Positions 33,124 to 46,158 of a stretch of DNA of 64,000 nucleotides are shown here, piece by piece. Under the pieces are notes generated by a model, which worked only from the letters and a program-made list of their open reading frames with translations, ran no database searches and was not told the DNA's origin. Within the stretch, counting starts at the first letter, position 1. Each line of letters opens with the position of its first letter. Both the position numbers and the translations under genes were made by a program. This DNA is from Catonia carolina (lineage: Eukaryota; Arthropoda; Insecta; Hemiptera; Achilidae), in NCBI GenBank assembly GCA_035578175.1, contig JAQMRL010000006.1, positions 21,301,506 through 21,365,505 on the forward strand, read 5' to 3'.

Positions 33124-33899
33124 AGTGTGCTGTTGTTACGATTAATTGTTTACTGTTCTAATAAATTGACAATGCTTAATTATGATAAAAAACACAGTTA
33201 TACGTAAGAAATTAGTTACACTATATAATAAAATCCTAATTAAATAAAAATAATAATGAAATAATACTGTATTTGTTTCATTATCATCAATGAATATAGA
33301 ACACGAAAGAATACATAACCTATATATTTACACGAGTTGATAAAGTCGATAGTATGAATGCGATTAATCGAATCCATTTATTTCATTGCTGTAGTTAATC
33401 GATTACATCTTGCAGTCGATAAGAATTTCAGAAATAAGCCGTGCGTAATTTGAAATCAACAGATTTTTGTTCTTGTTAAAGTAGAGTAAATATTGTATTT
33501 TCTAAACTAAAGCTGCATCACTACAAGACGATAACGTTAACAGTTTCTTTCGGTACAAGATACCAAGTACCTACTATTTCTCAGTACACAATTTTTGACA
33601 AAAAAATTTGAAGTTCGTAAAGTAGTTCTCTCAAACGGCGACTAGTATTTTAACGATTGAATTGTTATTCAGGTAAATAAAATCTGGTTTTCTAATTTCA
33701 TTGAATAGAAATTCCGGTTCAATATAAATAGGTACCGATATAACATCACGTTTGTTTCCGTTTCATCTTGAACAAGTTAACCACAAAGTTGTGTAATTAC
33801 TATGGGCCTATAATAACATACTGAAGTAGGTAGCCTACGGTTTGAATCCCGTTATTTGAAATTTCCGCTTAATCTGAAATGATACCGACTAAAACATGA

Positions 33900-33900
<1 letters not shown>
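33124..33900. other. Region upstream of IARS2
   Basis: Contains the IARS2 promoter by position, but no TATA box, initiator or CpG-rich segment could be picked out. No coding signal on either strand. Confidence 0.3.

Positions 33901-33967
<67 letters not shown>
33901..33967. repeat. (ATT)n microsatellite, probably a LINE 3' tail
   Basis: 22 ATT units. On the minus strand it is a (TAA)n tract directly after the LINE fragment ending at 33968, fitting a LINE tail. Confidence 0.85.
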
Positions 33968-34560
33968 GTCGTAAAATTCCCAAAGTGGAAGACGCTAAGT
34001 AAAGATGATTCAGTTTTGGGGTTTCTTGTTGTTCTTTTTATTTGCCCAACAGTTTTTCATTCCCTGCGAGAATTTAGCCTTTCTTTCTTCACTCCATTTT
34101 ACTCCAGTTCTCGGAGCTTTTGTCTCTGGTTTAACTTCCCATTTCTCAACCTTCCTCCTAAAATTGTTTCTTGTGTCCAAGTCTTCTTTCACAATCTTAG
34201 CCATCTCCAAGTCTGTTTTAACATTTCGGATCCATTCTCCTCCATCAACAAGGGATGCTACGTATTTTACTATTTTTTTTGTTAGTCTGTGATCGGGAAG
34301 CCTCATTATATGGCCATAGAATTTAAGGTGTCTTTTCCTCATGTCTGTCTCTACATTAGAATATTCTTCAACTTTAGACGTTTTCTGTAATCTATATCCA
34401 TTTTCGGTCCATCTTGGTCCCAGAATCCTCCTGATTATCCTTCTTTCTTTAGATTTTCCATATCTGTTTTCCTGTTTAGTGATAAAGTTTCGCTGGCATA
34501 TAGCATTCCTGGTTTAATTACTGTATTGTAGTGTCTAATTTTGGTATTTAGCGATAAACA
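33968..34560 (-). pseudogene. LINE RT C-terminal fragment with (TAA)n tail
   Basis: Frame pieces MLYASETLSLNRKTDMENLK, then after a shift RKRHLKFYGHIMRLPDHRLT, W..NVKTDLEMAK and KWSEERKAKFSQGMKNCWAN. 5'-truncated; relative of the fragment at 8645-8932. Confidence 0.7.
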
Positions 34561-35008
34561 TTTTTATTGACCTTATTATTGATTACAAATTTATTTAATT
34601 AGATACTATACACAACACAAACACGTCAGTGTATTTCTGAACTTATTAAGAAGCTTTTACCATTTTTAAGGAGTGCTAAATTTTGGGGATGTTTCATTCG
34701 GGATCTAGATATAATATTATAAACTTATTATAAACTTAGTTTCAAAATTGCTTATATACTCGTAATTTTGAAACTATGTATTTTTTATCGGGAACTGAAC
34801 ACTGCTGAAAATTTTAGTAATCTTTCGTTGTTTTCTTGAATTTGAACCCGAACACCCAATTGACGTGTGTACTCTTTATTGGCTGTTAGTTTATCTGGTA
34901 ATCTACTGCAAGCCTTCAGTGTTGCTTACCCAACCGCTATCACTTTTTATTGAATTTACGGGCTGATCTAACTAAAAGACTTAAATTATGAGTTCTTCTT
35001 CTTCTTTA

Positions 35009-35240
35009 GGTGCCGTCTTCGTTCCGAAGTTTGGCTATCATCAAAGCTATGCGTATTCTTGATACTGCAAATCTAAACAGCTGGCAGTTGTTGCAATTGA
35101 ACCATTCTCTTAAGTTCTTCAACCATGAATTCCTTCTTCTGCCTATGGATCTTGTGCCAATTATTTTTCCCTGGATAATAAGTTGCAACAACTGGTATTT
35201 ATCTCCCCTCACAACATGTCCCAAATACTGCAAATTATGA
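35009..35240 (-). pseudogene. LINE ORF C-terminal fragment (RRRNSWLKN type)
   Basis: LQYLGHVVRGDKYQLLQLII, GRRRNSWLKNLREWFNC, RFAVSRIRIALMIAKLR, DGT: the standard C-terminus of an insect LINE. Confidence 0.75.
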
Positions 35241-35671
35241 GAAATACTGAAATTATGAGTTAGCGATCGATAATTATGAATAATTGTTCTTAATAATACG
35301 AGGCCCAAAGATTCAGGGGAAGTAGTGGGGGTTCGTGCGAACAGGTTAAGAGTTGTAAAAACCGAAACAAATTACATACTAATGAGTATCCGCGAGACTC
35401 CTGAAAGTAAAAAACACATAATACAGTTTGTATGTGTGTATTTTACACTAATACATACACATGATGAGGTAAACCAATCTTCACTCCCGGAAAAAATACT
35501 ATTCGCGCCGCGCCTACACAGCAAAACAAAACTACGTGTAACGTGTATTGCTTGAGTCCAAGCTCCGTGTAGTTGGAAGGAATGCAGTGCGTTGTTATAG
35601 TAGTGGGAGAATGAATGAGTTAGTAATGTTTCACAGCTGATGCATTTGTAGTGGTAGCGTGTACTAACTAG

Positions 35672-36456
35672 ACTAAAAAAATCTGGTGTGAAACACTCAC
35701 ACAACTTTCTCTTGCCAATGCAAATGATTAATAATAAACCTAACATTATTAATAAAATATTAGAAATAAACAAAAACTAACCTCAAAAACATAACCTTAT
35801 TTTAATCATAAGTGAATGACGCAAAATGACAATCGAACTCAGTTTGGCGTAAAAATACGGAAAATCACGCTTTCACGCTAAACTAGGCTCTGTAGAGAAA
35901 AATGCTCTAAACAAAAGTTGTAGGTCTTTTAATTTTCTATAACTTTTATTATATACACTTTTGTCGTAAAATGCATACTAAGACCGAAATGTTAAAAAAA
36001 TCGATTTTTCTCACGTTTTCGTGAGAAAAAAAAACAGAAAATCGCAAATTACCGCTAAACTAAGCGTTATACAAAAACATTTTTGAAACAGAAGTTGTAG
36101 GTTTTTAAATTCTCTACAACTTTTATTATATAAGTTTTTGCGCTAAAATTTATATTAAAGCCGTAATCTTAAAAAAACAACGTTTTTACGTGAAAACAGC
36201 CTCACCGAGAATTTCAGCAAACATGGCGCCTACCCTATCTTGTAGAGAATAAAAAATTGAGTAAGATAGGCGATTTTAAAAAAAATCGTAGGACCAGTTT
36301 TTGAGAAAATCGCAAAAAACTGAAAAATTATACGAATAAACTACTACTTCCGGTTGACCGATTTTGATGAAAATGTTCGTGTCGCGTCCGGTAGTGGTAT
36401 GTAACTTAAGTTTCAAGTTTCAAGTTCGCACGATGTTCCGTTCTTGAGATATTCTG

Positions 36457-36509
<53 letters not shown>

Positions 36510-36654
36510 ACACACAGACCAATCGCTAAAAACATGTTTTTTGGGTTCAGGGGGTCTGAAAACGTATAGATCCGGTGAAAACTCGATTTCGAAAAATCGA
36601 CATGAAAACAATACTTTCCTTCCTATATATTCATATAGGCAAGAGAAAGCAAAA
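35672..36654 (-). repeat. R1k repeat, copy 4
   Basis: Full-length reversed copy, (CA)n at 36460-36502. Confidence 0.85.
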
Positions 36655-36839
36655 ATATTCTTATCATCCGGCACATTAATTTAACAATTTATTTTACATC
36701 TCAAAAGCGCTCAGAATAATTCACCGATTTGCCAACTTTAATTTCCACAGATGCTTAATACCTTACCTACAGTTCAACCGTTCTAAGTTTGCTCCTACTG
36801 TAAATAAACCAAAGCCAGCTACTACAGGGTGCACGGTAG

Positions 36840-37000
36840 GGTCCACGACGTTATGGATGTCGTATTCCGATATTTAAAAATCGTAAAACCAAATTTAAAA
36901 AGCTTCTGTTCTCTTACTTTTAACAGCCCCTATCACCCACGTTTCACTCCCGCATACACTACAAACACAATGTTTTAAGAAATTTTTCGTAATCTGTTAG
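36840..37000 (-). pseudogene. LINE RT-tail fragment
   Basis: KNFLKHCVCSVCGSETWVIG then AVKSKRTEAF..., matching KRF.KT.VWSV.LYG.ETW......R.EAFEMW of LINE ORFs. Stops follow. Confidence 0.55.
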
Positions 37001-37255
37001 TCAATGTTTGTAAACTGTTTTTCATTTCAAAGGCTAACTTAAAACTCTTGGCTGTAAAAATTGCTTTGAGCAAATATTAAAACTTAATTTACAAAAAAAT
37101 ATATCGAAGTTAGCTTTCGTATCAGTCGACCTGAAGAGAATAAAGACGTGTCAGCGTCATCGTTATGACTCTCCTATCCAATGGCCTTCTTTGATGAATG
37201 GATCATCACCATAAAGTGATTAATAATAATAATAATACAATAATTTTGATTTTGA

Positions 37256-37577
37256 CCCACCGGGTTGGTCTAGAGGTAAAGTCGTCGCCAAAATCAGCTG
37301 TTTAACAGCTGATTTTCGGAGACGAAGGTTCCTGGTTCAAATCCTAGTAAAGGTAGTTACTTTTATACGGATTTGAATACTAGACAGTGATTGCCGATGT
37401 ACTTTGATGGTTGGGGTTTAATTAACAATACTCTCTCAGGAATGGTCGGCCTGGGTCGGTGGAAGACTACACCTCATTTACACAGTTCATACACACTATC
37501 CTCATCTCATTGGGTCATGGGGTTGCTTATTGCTCTTAAATTAAACCGATGCAACGTACACACATTAGGGATAAAAA
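37256..37577 (+). repeat. tRNA-like SINE, family S3, most complete copy
   Basis: CCACCGGGTTGGTCTAGAGG, then the palindrome AAATCAGCTGTT/AACAGCTGATTT at about 37292-37316, then GGTTCAAATCC and the body to ACACATTAGGGATAAAA. Confidence 0.75.
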
Positions 37578-38194
37578 CAAATTTGATTTTAAATGAAAAC
37601 GATTTATTGATACAGTGAATATAAAAAATGGTGAAAGTCATTTTATTTTGGCGTTGACAAATTACATAATTTAATAATTATTTATAAAAATTGTTTTTGT
37701 AAAAAATATGTAAATAAAATTTATTAAACATCTTGATAATAAAGTGTTCTAAAAAAAAATCCAACTTTCCGTTTAGAAAATGAATTATAATAAGGCCTGC
37801 ATTATCAGAAATCCCAAAACAATAATTTAATCGAAATTTCCAAGGAAAAGGCGATCTTTAGAATGTGACCTTGAAAAATTTATACTTTTAAAAATTAAAA
37901 ATACATTTTAATATCTATTGAAGATTATACATTATAAAAGGAGACAACAGGTCTTTAAGTAGACCAGGCCATGTTCAGATAGCTTAGTTACTTACGTATG
38001 GTACTACATTATAATAATAATACATAAAACTCTTGCTTATATCACAGGGTGTGTTGAAAAATAATTTAGCGCTTCTCATTGTTTATTCAGATTATAACAC
38101 ATGAGCGATTACGCCCGTTGTGCGCGTGGTCTTATTTTTAGCCCCAAGGGGTCACATATATTGTTTCAGTAAACATCACTGGGCGAATTACTGT

Positions 38195-39400
38195 ACTTCT
38201 TCTTCCTCTCACGGATTAGTCCTTCCGATTTCTTGGCCCATCTATTTCGCGGTCTACCTACAGCTATTCGTCTAGTAGATACGTACCCTAATGTCCGTTT
38301 CGCCAGCTATCTTCATTCATGGGTGTTCTTCTCACTTCTTTCTCTATTTGTCAACTATCTCTAATAGAAGGGAGAGATTTAAATGACCTTAGATTTTCTC
38401 AATTTTAATGTGATCCATCAAACTGCACCTCTCAACTATTCTCAAAACTAGCATTTCTGCCGCCTGGATCTGACGTTCATCCTTGTTTTCAAGTATGCAG
38501 GACTCCCTAACGTACATCAATATTGAGTCAGAGTCTTGTAAAACTTCAACTGGGTATCTTTCAGAACTCTTTTGCCCAGTGACCGCGCTATTGTCATCAT
38601 CATCATCTGTCAAGGATTAGGCTCAATGACCTGTTCCGGCATCCATCTCTTTTTAGGTCTTCCCAAGCCTCGCTTCCATCTAGGTTTATATTTCCATGTT
38701 CGCAGATGAAGTCTATGAGCTGGCATGCGAAATAAATTGTTGAACCAGTTTCTCTTATATATTCTTAACGTTTCCAACAGTGACTGAACATTTAATTCGG
38801 AGCAGATAGCTTCGTTACGTAGTCTATCTAATCGTGCAACCTTTGACTCCCCGAAAAATCTCATTTCAGCAGCCTGGATACGAGATTCATTCCTCTGTAA
38901 TGACACCCATGTTTCCCTCCCATATGTTATGAGTGGTACAGCCATTGCTCTATAAAATTTCATTTGGGTGTCCTTTCTCGTTTTCTTTCCTATTGTCCTG
39001 CGAATAAAACTGCATACAACGCTGAATTTTGCCAGTTTTTCACTCACGTCATCATCTTTGTCATAGGAAATTTATCATCCTAAATATTTAAAATCTCGAA
39101 CTTATTCTATAGTTCGGTTGCCAAGTATAATTTTATAGCGAACCGGCCATCTTCCCTTGAATGCCATAATCTTTGATTTTGCACTGATATTCTCATGCCA
39201 AACTCTGCGCTAATGTTCTGCGACTTATAAATGGCATATTGGAGCTTGTCTTCTGTGTTAAATTAATAACAGTATCATCTGCGTACAGCAATGAATTCAG
39301 GAATACGTTATTCCACCGCGCTATTGTCCCACTTATATTCAAAACATTTTTCACATACATTTTGACAACATTTTCCGTACATGTACTAGGCTTACTGGTC
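38195..39400 (-). pseudogene. Degenerate LINE reverse transcriptase, two C-terminal tails
   Basis: Upstream part: LLYADDTVI (motif C), KSKIMAFKGRWPVRYKIILG, VRDFKYLG, SFIRRTIGKKTR, LITYGRETWVSLQRNESRIQ AAEMRFF and GLGRPKKRWM. Further down a second, weaker tail: YVRESCILENKDERQIQAAE and RRIAVGRPRNRWAKK. Two related fragments or a partial duplication. Confidence 0.7.
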
Positions 39401-39618
39401 ATTAATGACTAACAAGATTTAGCCTTACTCCTTCTGCCAACGTTTTCCATTGTGTTTCTCTTTTTTTGCTGTCCTATTCAAAGGGTTTTTTCAAAAATGA
39501 TTAATAAAACAATTTGATAAAACAAAAATCACGTGTAATTTTTTCAGAAAAATGAGAAGAGTACAGGCGTCACATATACCAGATACTGTTGAACCACGTC
39601 GTCATTTTTTTATTTATT

Positions 39619-40561
39619 TTTACTCTATCTTGCCTATATGAATATATAGGAAGAAAAGTTTTGTTTTCATGTTGGTTTTGCGAAATCGAATTTTCACCAG
39701 ATCCACACGTTTTCAGACCCTCTGAACCCAAAAAAACATGTTTTTAATGATTGGTGTGTGTGAGTGTGTTTGAACAGAATATCTGAAGAACGGAAGATCG
39801 TACGAACTTGAAACTTAAAAATTAAGTTAGATACCACTAGAGGACCGGACACGAACAATTTCACCAAAATCGGTCAACCGAAAGTAGTAGTTTATTCGTG
39901 TCATTTTTCACTTTTATATGATTTTATCAAAAACGGCTCCTACGACTGTTCTAAATCTCAGCCTCATTAACTACATTTTTTATGCTCTACAAGATGGGGT
40001 AGGCGCCATGTCTGCTGAAATTCTTGGAGAGGCTGTTTTTACGTAAAAAAATTGTTTTTAAGATTGCGACTTTAATATGCACTTAGGCGCAAAAATGTAT
40101 TAAACGCGCAAAAATGTAGAGAATTTAAAGTCCTACAACTTTTATTTCAAACATTTTTTGAATAACGCTTAGTTTATCGGTAATTAGAGATTTTCTGTTT
40201 TTTCTCTCGAAATCGTGTAAAAAATCGATTTTTTAAAAGATTTCAGCCTTAGTATAGATTTTACGACAAAAGCGTATATAATAAAATTTAAAGGAAATTA
40301 AAAGATCTACAACTTTTATTTTGAGAATTTTGCTCCACAGAGCCTAGTTTAGCGTGAAAGAGTGATTTTCCGTATTTCTCAGCCAAACTGAGGTTTATTT
40401 TCATTTTGCATCATTCACTCATGATTAAAATTAGGTTATGTTTATTGAAGTTCGTTTTATTGTTTATTTATAATGTTTTATTACTGATGTTAGGTTATAT
40501 TGTTAATTATTTGCATTGGCATGAGCAAGTTGTGCGAGTGTTTCACACCAGATTTTTTAGT
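39619..40561 (+). repeat. R1k repeat, copy 5
   Basis: Full-length, more diverged; the (TG)n tract has shrunk to a few units at about 39755. Confidence 0.8.
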
Positions 40562-41587
40562 TTAATTTAGAGTCGCATAAACAAATCGCTGTAAATGAAA
40601 ATATAAATAATATAAATTGTACTCTTACTACCGATGTTACTTAAGAGAATCTTCTGCAAAAGGCACTTTTAATCCAATTAAAATTGTTGTTGAGGAAATC
40701 ATAATCTGAATGTCTTGATAACGGAATGTCATCCTGAAGGTCAATAACCTAAAAAATCATGTTGAATATTACTTCCGATTTAATTCTAACAGTCAAGTAT
40801 TATTTTTAGGTTTTAAAGTCGATCAAGAACGATTTAACTGTAATAACATCACAATTTTTGTAAGTAACTTTTGTTACTTACAAAATGTAAAAAAGCAGTA
40901 AAATTTTTTGAACAACCTATGACAATTTTAAAAGCATACACGATCTACTTATTGACATTTGTGTGTGTGTGGGGAAGAACGTTTAATGCATGTATACAAA
41001 CATATAAATACACAGAAGAAGCGCCAGGAGAAATTTAAAAATTATAATTTTGTTTGTGAAGTAAAAACCGCTTTGAATAAACCGGCTTTACAGAAAACAA
41101 ACACGATGCTAATTTATAAATAATACTCCGCCTGTATAACTTCCAAATCGATGTTTATAATTACTATAATACATTTGGTAATACTGCACAACCTAAAATG
41201 CATTTATTAATGATTACTTTAAAATTTAACCGGGTCTGTTACAACTTCTACAAAAGTAGTTCGTTTTCTTGTTGTTCTTTCAGTTTTGTGGTTCATTTCA
41301 AAGACACTTTGTAAATGGTTCAACCGGAACAATTTTGTTGGTAATTAATAATTTTATTATCCGATACATGGTAGGTGGAGTGTTTAATTAATTGTGATTT
41401 ATTTCTTAGTTACTGTTAATTTAGGATAATTCAAAATTTTATAGTTTAAAATTTTCTTTGATTTAAATTTTTTGCCCGGGTCCTAAAATTCTGCATTAAA
41501 ACAGTGAAAACATCATTAAAATATGGTAAACACCCATTGACCTGAAATGGAAACAAATTCTTAAATTTATATATTTATTGTAACTAT
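40562..41587. other. Unassigned AT-rich region
   Basis: No coding signal, inverted repeat or known element seen on either strand. Confidence 0.4.
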
Positions 41588-41995
41588 AGTCCGATTCACG
41601 AAAGAAAACACCTCTCTTTAAACAGCAATATTTTTTGAATCGTTGAATGTAAAAACAATTACGACATATCAAATGAAAGCTTGTTTTATTAATGGTTAGG
41701 CCTACAGGATATACATTAACATTTTCGGAAATGAATAGTGTATTAAATATAACGAATTACTCATAAAAAGTACCCTGTTTTTAACCACTTTTCCAGTACC
41801 TATACTGAACTTCAAGGTACTATTGCTTTTTTCATGGGTACTTTAAAATGTAAAGTTATACATGTTAATTGAATCCTGTACCAATAATAAAACAAGCTTT
41901 AATTTGATGTATCGCAATTGTTTTTACATAAAACGGTTCAAAAAATATTACTGTTTAAAGACAGGTATTTCTTTTGTAAATCGTGTAGTGTGACT
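41588..41995. mobile_element. Palindromic MITE (~408 bp)
   Basis: Arms of about 130 bp are inverted copies (TTTAAACAGCAATATTTTTT with TGTAAAAACAATTACGA; AAAGCTTGTTTTATTA). Ends start AGTC. Flanking duplication not clear. Confidence 0.7.
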
Positions 41996-42262
41996 TTTTA
42001 GTATATTGTCAATTTTATTTTATTTTTATTTTATTTATTTGAAATATTAGTAGATGTCGGAAGGGGAGTACAAAGAGAAAGGTTGAGTTGTAATATGATA
42101 GGGGAAGTAATATGTTTAACCATTTATTTATTTTATAATTTGTGGTGTGACTTTTTGGGACATTGTCAATTTTATTTTATTTTCATATTATTTATTGAAA
42201 TATTAGTAAATGTCGGTAAGGGTGGTATAAAAAGGAAGGTGGAGTTGAAATATGATATGGGG
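41984..42262. repeat. Two-unit tandem duplication (~140 bp)
   Basis: TGTGACTTTTTAGTATATTG..GAAATATTAGTAGATGTCGG and TGTGACTTTTTGGGACATTG..GAAATATTAGTAAATGTCGG are direct repeats; the first overlaps the end of the palindromic MITE. Confidence 0.7.
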
Positions 42263-43062
42263 TGTCATAAATTCAACGCATCACAACAGTTAGCGTATTT
42301 TTAGAAAGAGATGGTCATGGGAACGGGTCCAATACAGTTCTGCCGTTAAAGATAAAATTTTTAAATAATCTGAGGGGGAGATTAACCTGCTTCTCATTGG
42401 CTAAAATAATTTAAAAATCGTGGGAATCGAGTCGGTTGGAATTTGAACGAGAGACGCTAGGGGACTTGTGTTCCGGAGCTGATGCTGAAAAGACGTAAAA
42501 AACTGCTGTTCCAGATCTGATGCGGGAAAGACGTGATTCTTTAGCATAACATGTAATTGAGTGATAAGTAAAGTCGCGGTTTATATTATGTACCAATAGG
42601 GTCTAACCAATAATAGTGTTATAATTCATTGTGAGATTGGAAGTTTAAATATAATAAATTGAGTTTAATGTTAAGTAATAGTTTGTTTTTATAATAAAAT
42701 ATTTTGGTGATCACCGATAACGCCTGATGAATGTAATGGTATGTTTATTAATTATTAATTATTTTATGTAGATTAAAGATAATAATTATTTACTAATCTG
42801 TTGTGTTTTTATTCTTTGTTACCTACTCTGTGCACGAGACGAATATTTACGGATTCACGAATACCTTTTAATAGATAAATTATTTGTTAGCAAATTTTGG
42901 TAATCCTAAAGGATCCCACACACCGGCGCGAATTATTCGCAGCTGTAGCGGCAGCGAGAATTTCGCGTTGGCTGCGGTAGCAATTTTCGCGTCACCGCTC
43001 AGACCGGCGCGTAAATCGCAACAATAGCGGTTATTTATTTATCAACATTCATAGTTTTTGGC

Positions 43063-43265
43063 CGCCGGGCCAGCCCAGTCAGTCAGCTGGTAGAGAGTCG
43101 CTATTATTTGTTAAGTAACACCGGTTGGGCAAGCGACTTTGTATGGTGACCAGCCGACAGCCATCCCTGTTTAAACTCATGCTTAATGCACTTCAAAAAA
43201 TACAGTGATATCAAATTGGGTAGTTGTGAATAATGTATAAAGTTCCCGATAACAAATAAAAGCTA
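43063..43265 (+). repeat. tRNA-like SINE, family S4
   Basis: GGCCAGCCCAGTCAGTCAGC TGGTAGAG (A-box-like), TTGGGCAAGCGACTTTGTAT, degenerate B box GTTTAAACTCATG, tail CCCGATAACAAATAAAA. Second copy at 56433. Confidence 0.6.
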
Positions 43266-43504
43266 CAAAAAAATTCATAGTTTTTGCAATATGTTTTGTG
43301 AAAAAGAATAGCTACTTGTGTTATGTGCATTAGTAGCAGAAGAAGCAAATAACTGGTTACTAATAAAGTTTAATTTATCTAATTAAGTAATAAAATTTTG
43401 GAAAGTCTGTAACCTTTGTACAAGGTACATTGTGTTGTTGACAATTTAAAATACACAATGAAATGTATTGCAGCAGTATTGTATGGTATTAACAAAACAG
43501 CACA

Positions 43505-44302
43505 AAAAAATCTGGTGTGAACGCTCACACAACTTTATCGCGCCAATGCAAATAATGACCAATATAACCTAACATTAGTAATAAAACATTAGAAATAAAC
43601 GAAAAACTAACCTCCATAAACATAAGCTAATTTTAATCATGAGGGAAAGACGCAAAATGAAAATCAACCGCAGTTTGACTTAAAAATATGGAAAAATCAC
43701 TCTTTCACGCTAAACTAGGCTCTGTAGAGAAAATGCTTTGAATAAAAGTTGTAGATCTTTTAATTTTCTATAAATTTTTATAGACACTTTTGTTGTAAAA
43801 TGCGAAATCTAAGGCTGAAATCTTAAAAAGTCAATTTATTTTACACATTTTCGTGGAACAGAAAATCACTAATTACCGTTAAACTAAGGGTTATACATAG
43901 AAATTTTTGAAAAAATTGTAGATTTTTTAATCGTCTACAACTTTTATGATATACATTTTTGCCCTAAAATGCATATTAAAGCCGCAATCATGAAAAAACA
44001 ATTTTTTTACGAGAAAACAGCCTTCCCAAGAATTTTAGCAAACATGGGGCCTACCTATCTTGTAGAGCATAAAAAATTTAGTAAACCAGGCGATTTTTAA
44101 AAAATCGTAGGAGCCGTTTTTAAGAAAATCGCAAAAAATTGAAAAATTACACGAATAAACTACTACTTCCGGTTGATCGATTTTGATGAAAATCTTCGTG
44201 TCGGGTCCGTTAGTGGTGTCTAACTTAAGTTTCAAGTTTCAAGTTCGTACGATGTTCCGTTTTTGAGATATTTTGTTCACACACACACACGCGCGCGCGC
44301 AC

Positions 44303-44345
<43 letters not shown>

Positions 44346-44480
44346 AACAAATCGCTAAAAACATGTTTTTTTGGGTTCAGGTGGTCTTAAAACGTATATA
44401 TCCGGTGAAAACTCGATTTCGAAAAATCGACATGAAAACAATAGGCCTTCCTATATTCATGTAGGCAAGGGAAAGTAAAA
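43505..44480 (-). repeat. R1k repeat, copy 6
   Basis: Reversed copy nested in the 42910-46158 element, head-to-head with copy 7. Confidence 0.8.
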
Positions 44481-44539
44481 ACCATCAAATTGGACTTAAG
44501 ACTGTAGAACACTCTTAGTAATTTATTTTATTTAACTAA

Positions 44540-45496
44540 ATAATTTTCCCTTGCTCTGTATGAATATATCGGGAAGAACGTATTGATTTTATGTCGATTT
44601 TTCGAAATCGAGTTTTCACCGGATGTACACTTTTTCAGACCCCCTGAACCCAAAAAAATGTTTTTAGTGGTGGTCTGCGCGCGCGCGTGTGTGTGTGAAC
44701 AAAATATCTCAAGAACGAAGTATCGTACAAAGTTGGAACTTAAAACTGAAGTTAGGTAAGACTGCGGGACCCGGCATGAACATTTTCATCAAAATCAGTC
44801 AACCGGAAGTAGTAGTTTATTCGTGAAATTTTTCACTATTTTGCGATTTTCTCAAAAACAGCTTCTAAATTTATTTTTTGAATTCGCCTCATTTAGGGCT
44901 TACTACATTTTTTATGCTCTACAAGGTAGGGTAAGTGCTATGCCTGCTGAAATTCTTGGGAAGGCTGTGCTCTCATAGAAAAAATGTTTTTTCTAAGATT
45001 GCGGCTTTATTTGCATTTTAGAGCAAAAATGTATATAATCAAAGTTGTAAGACATTCAAAAAACTACAACTTTTATTTCAAACATTTGTTTTGTACATTG
45101 CTTACTTTAGCAGCAAATTAGTGATTTTATGTTTTTTTCCATGAATATCTGTAAAAAATGAATTTTTTAAAAATTGCGTCCTTGGTATGCATTTTATGAG
45201 ACAAGTGTATAGGTCACTTATCAAAATTATAAGAAATTAAAAACCTACAACTTTAATTTGTAATATTTTTCTCTAGTACAGAGCCTAGTTTAGAGGTAAT
45301 AGGCCTAACTGATTTTTCGTATTTTTAACTTCTACAGAGGTCAATTTTAATTTTGCGTCATTTGCTCATGATTAAAATTAGGTAATGTTTTCCATTCTAT
45401 AATGTTTAATCACGATTAAACATAGGTTCTAATTTTCATAATTTATATTGGCAAGATAAAGTCATGTGAGTGTTCACACCAGATTTTCAATGTATT
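44540..45496 (+). repeat. R1k repeat, copy 7
   Basis: Forward, diverged; (CG)n/(TG)n at 44677-44697. Confidence 0.8.
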
Positions 45497-46158
45497 ACTT
45501 TGTTTTTGTACCTATCAATAATAAATGTAATCCTTAAACATTAAATAAATTATTAAATATACAGTTAATAATTTCGTCAGTTTTGTTACTGAACCGTTCA
45601 ATCCTATACAAAATAAATATCTAATTCTGAGCGGTAACAATATCTACAATATCTGCGGTGTGGTGAAAGGTAAATAAGATTCGAACTTGAAAACCTCATT
45701 TTCTCCAAACTGAATGAGATAGACATTACCCCTTTACCCCTGTATATTTCTAATTCTGTCTCTGGCATTTTGGTACTTCGCGAATTCGCTGTTGTTGCGA
45801 AAAAAACGCTGTCGACTGCGATTTGAATATTCGCTGTGACAGCGAATAAAAACACAGCACATTCACGCAAAATCTTCCTCCAGGCGCGCTGGTGTAGCTG
45901 GCTCGTATGCCGCCATTACAATAAACAACGGCTGTTTATTGTTGTTGTAACAGCTGTTGCTTACAGAAACGGGTATTTCGCTGCTTCAGCGAATATTTTG
46001 CACTAAAATCGCAGCGAATAAAACGCTGCACATTCGCGCGAAATCCGCCCTGGTGTGGGCTGGCTCGTAAGTCGCCATTACTATAAAAACCAGCTGTCGC
46101 GTAAACAACGAATATTTCGCTACTGCTGCGAATATTTCGCGCCGGTGTGTGGGAGCCT

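Larger units (their letters stand above)
42910..46158. mobile_element. Harbinger-like element with TAA duplication, host of nested repeats
   Basis: Ends AGGATCCCACACACCGGCG and AGGCTCCCACACACCGGCG, continuing with GCGAAATATTCGCAGC-type motifs, inside TAA at 42907-42909 and 46159-46161. The GC-rich ends repeat TTCGC/GCGAA words. No transposase found; the interior holds SINE S4 and two R1k copies. Confidence 0.75.

Noticed and set aside
33896..34292. Plus-strand frame starting with a poly-Leu run
   Set aside because: Caused by the (ATT)n tract and antisense to a recognisable LINE fragment on the minus strand.
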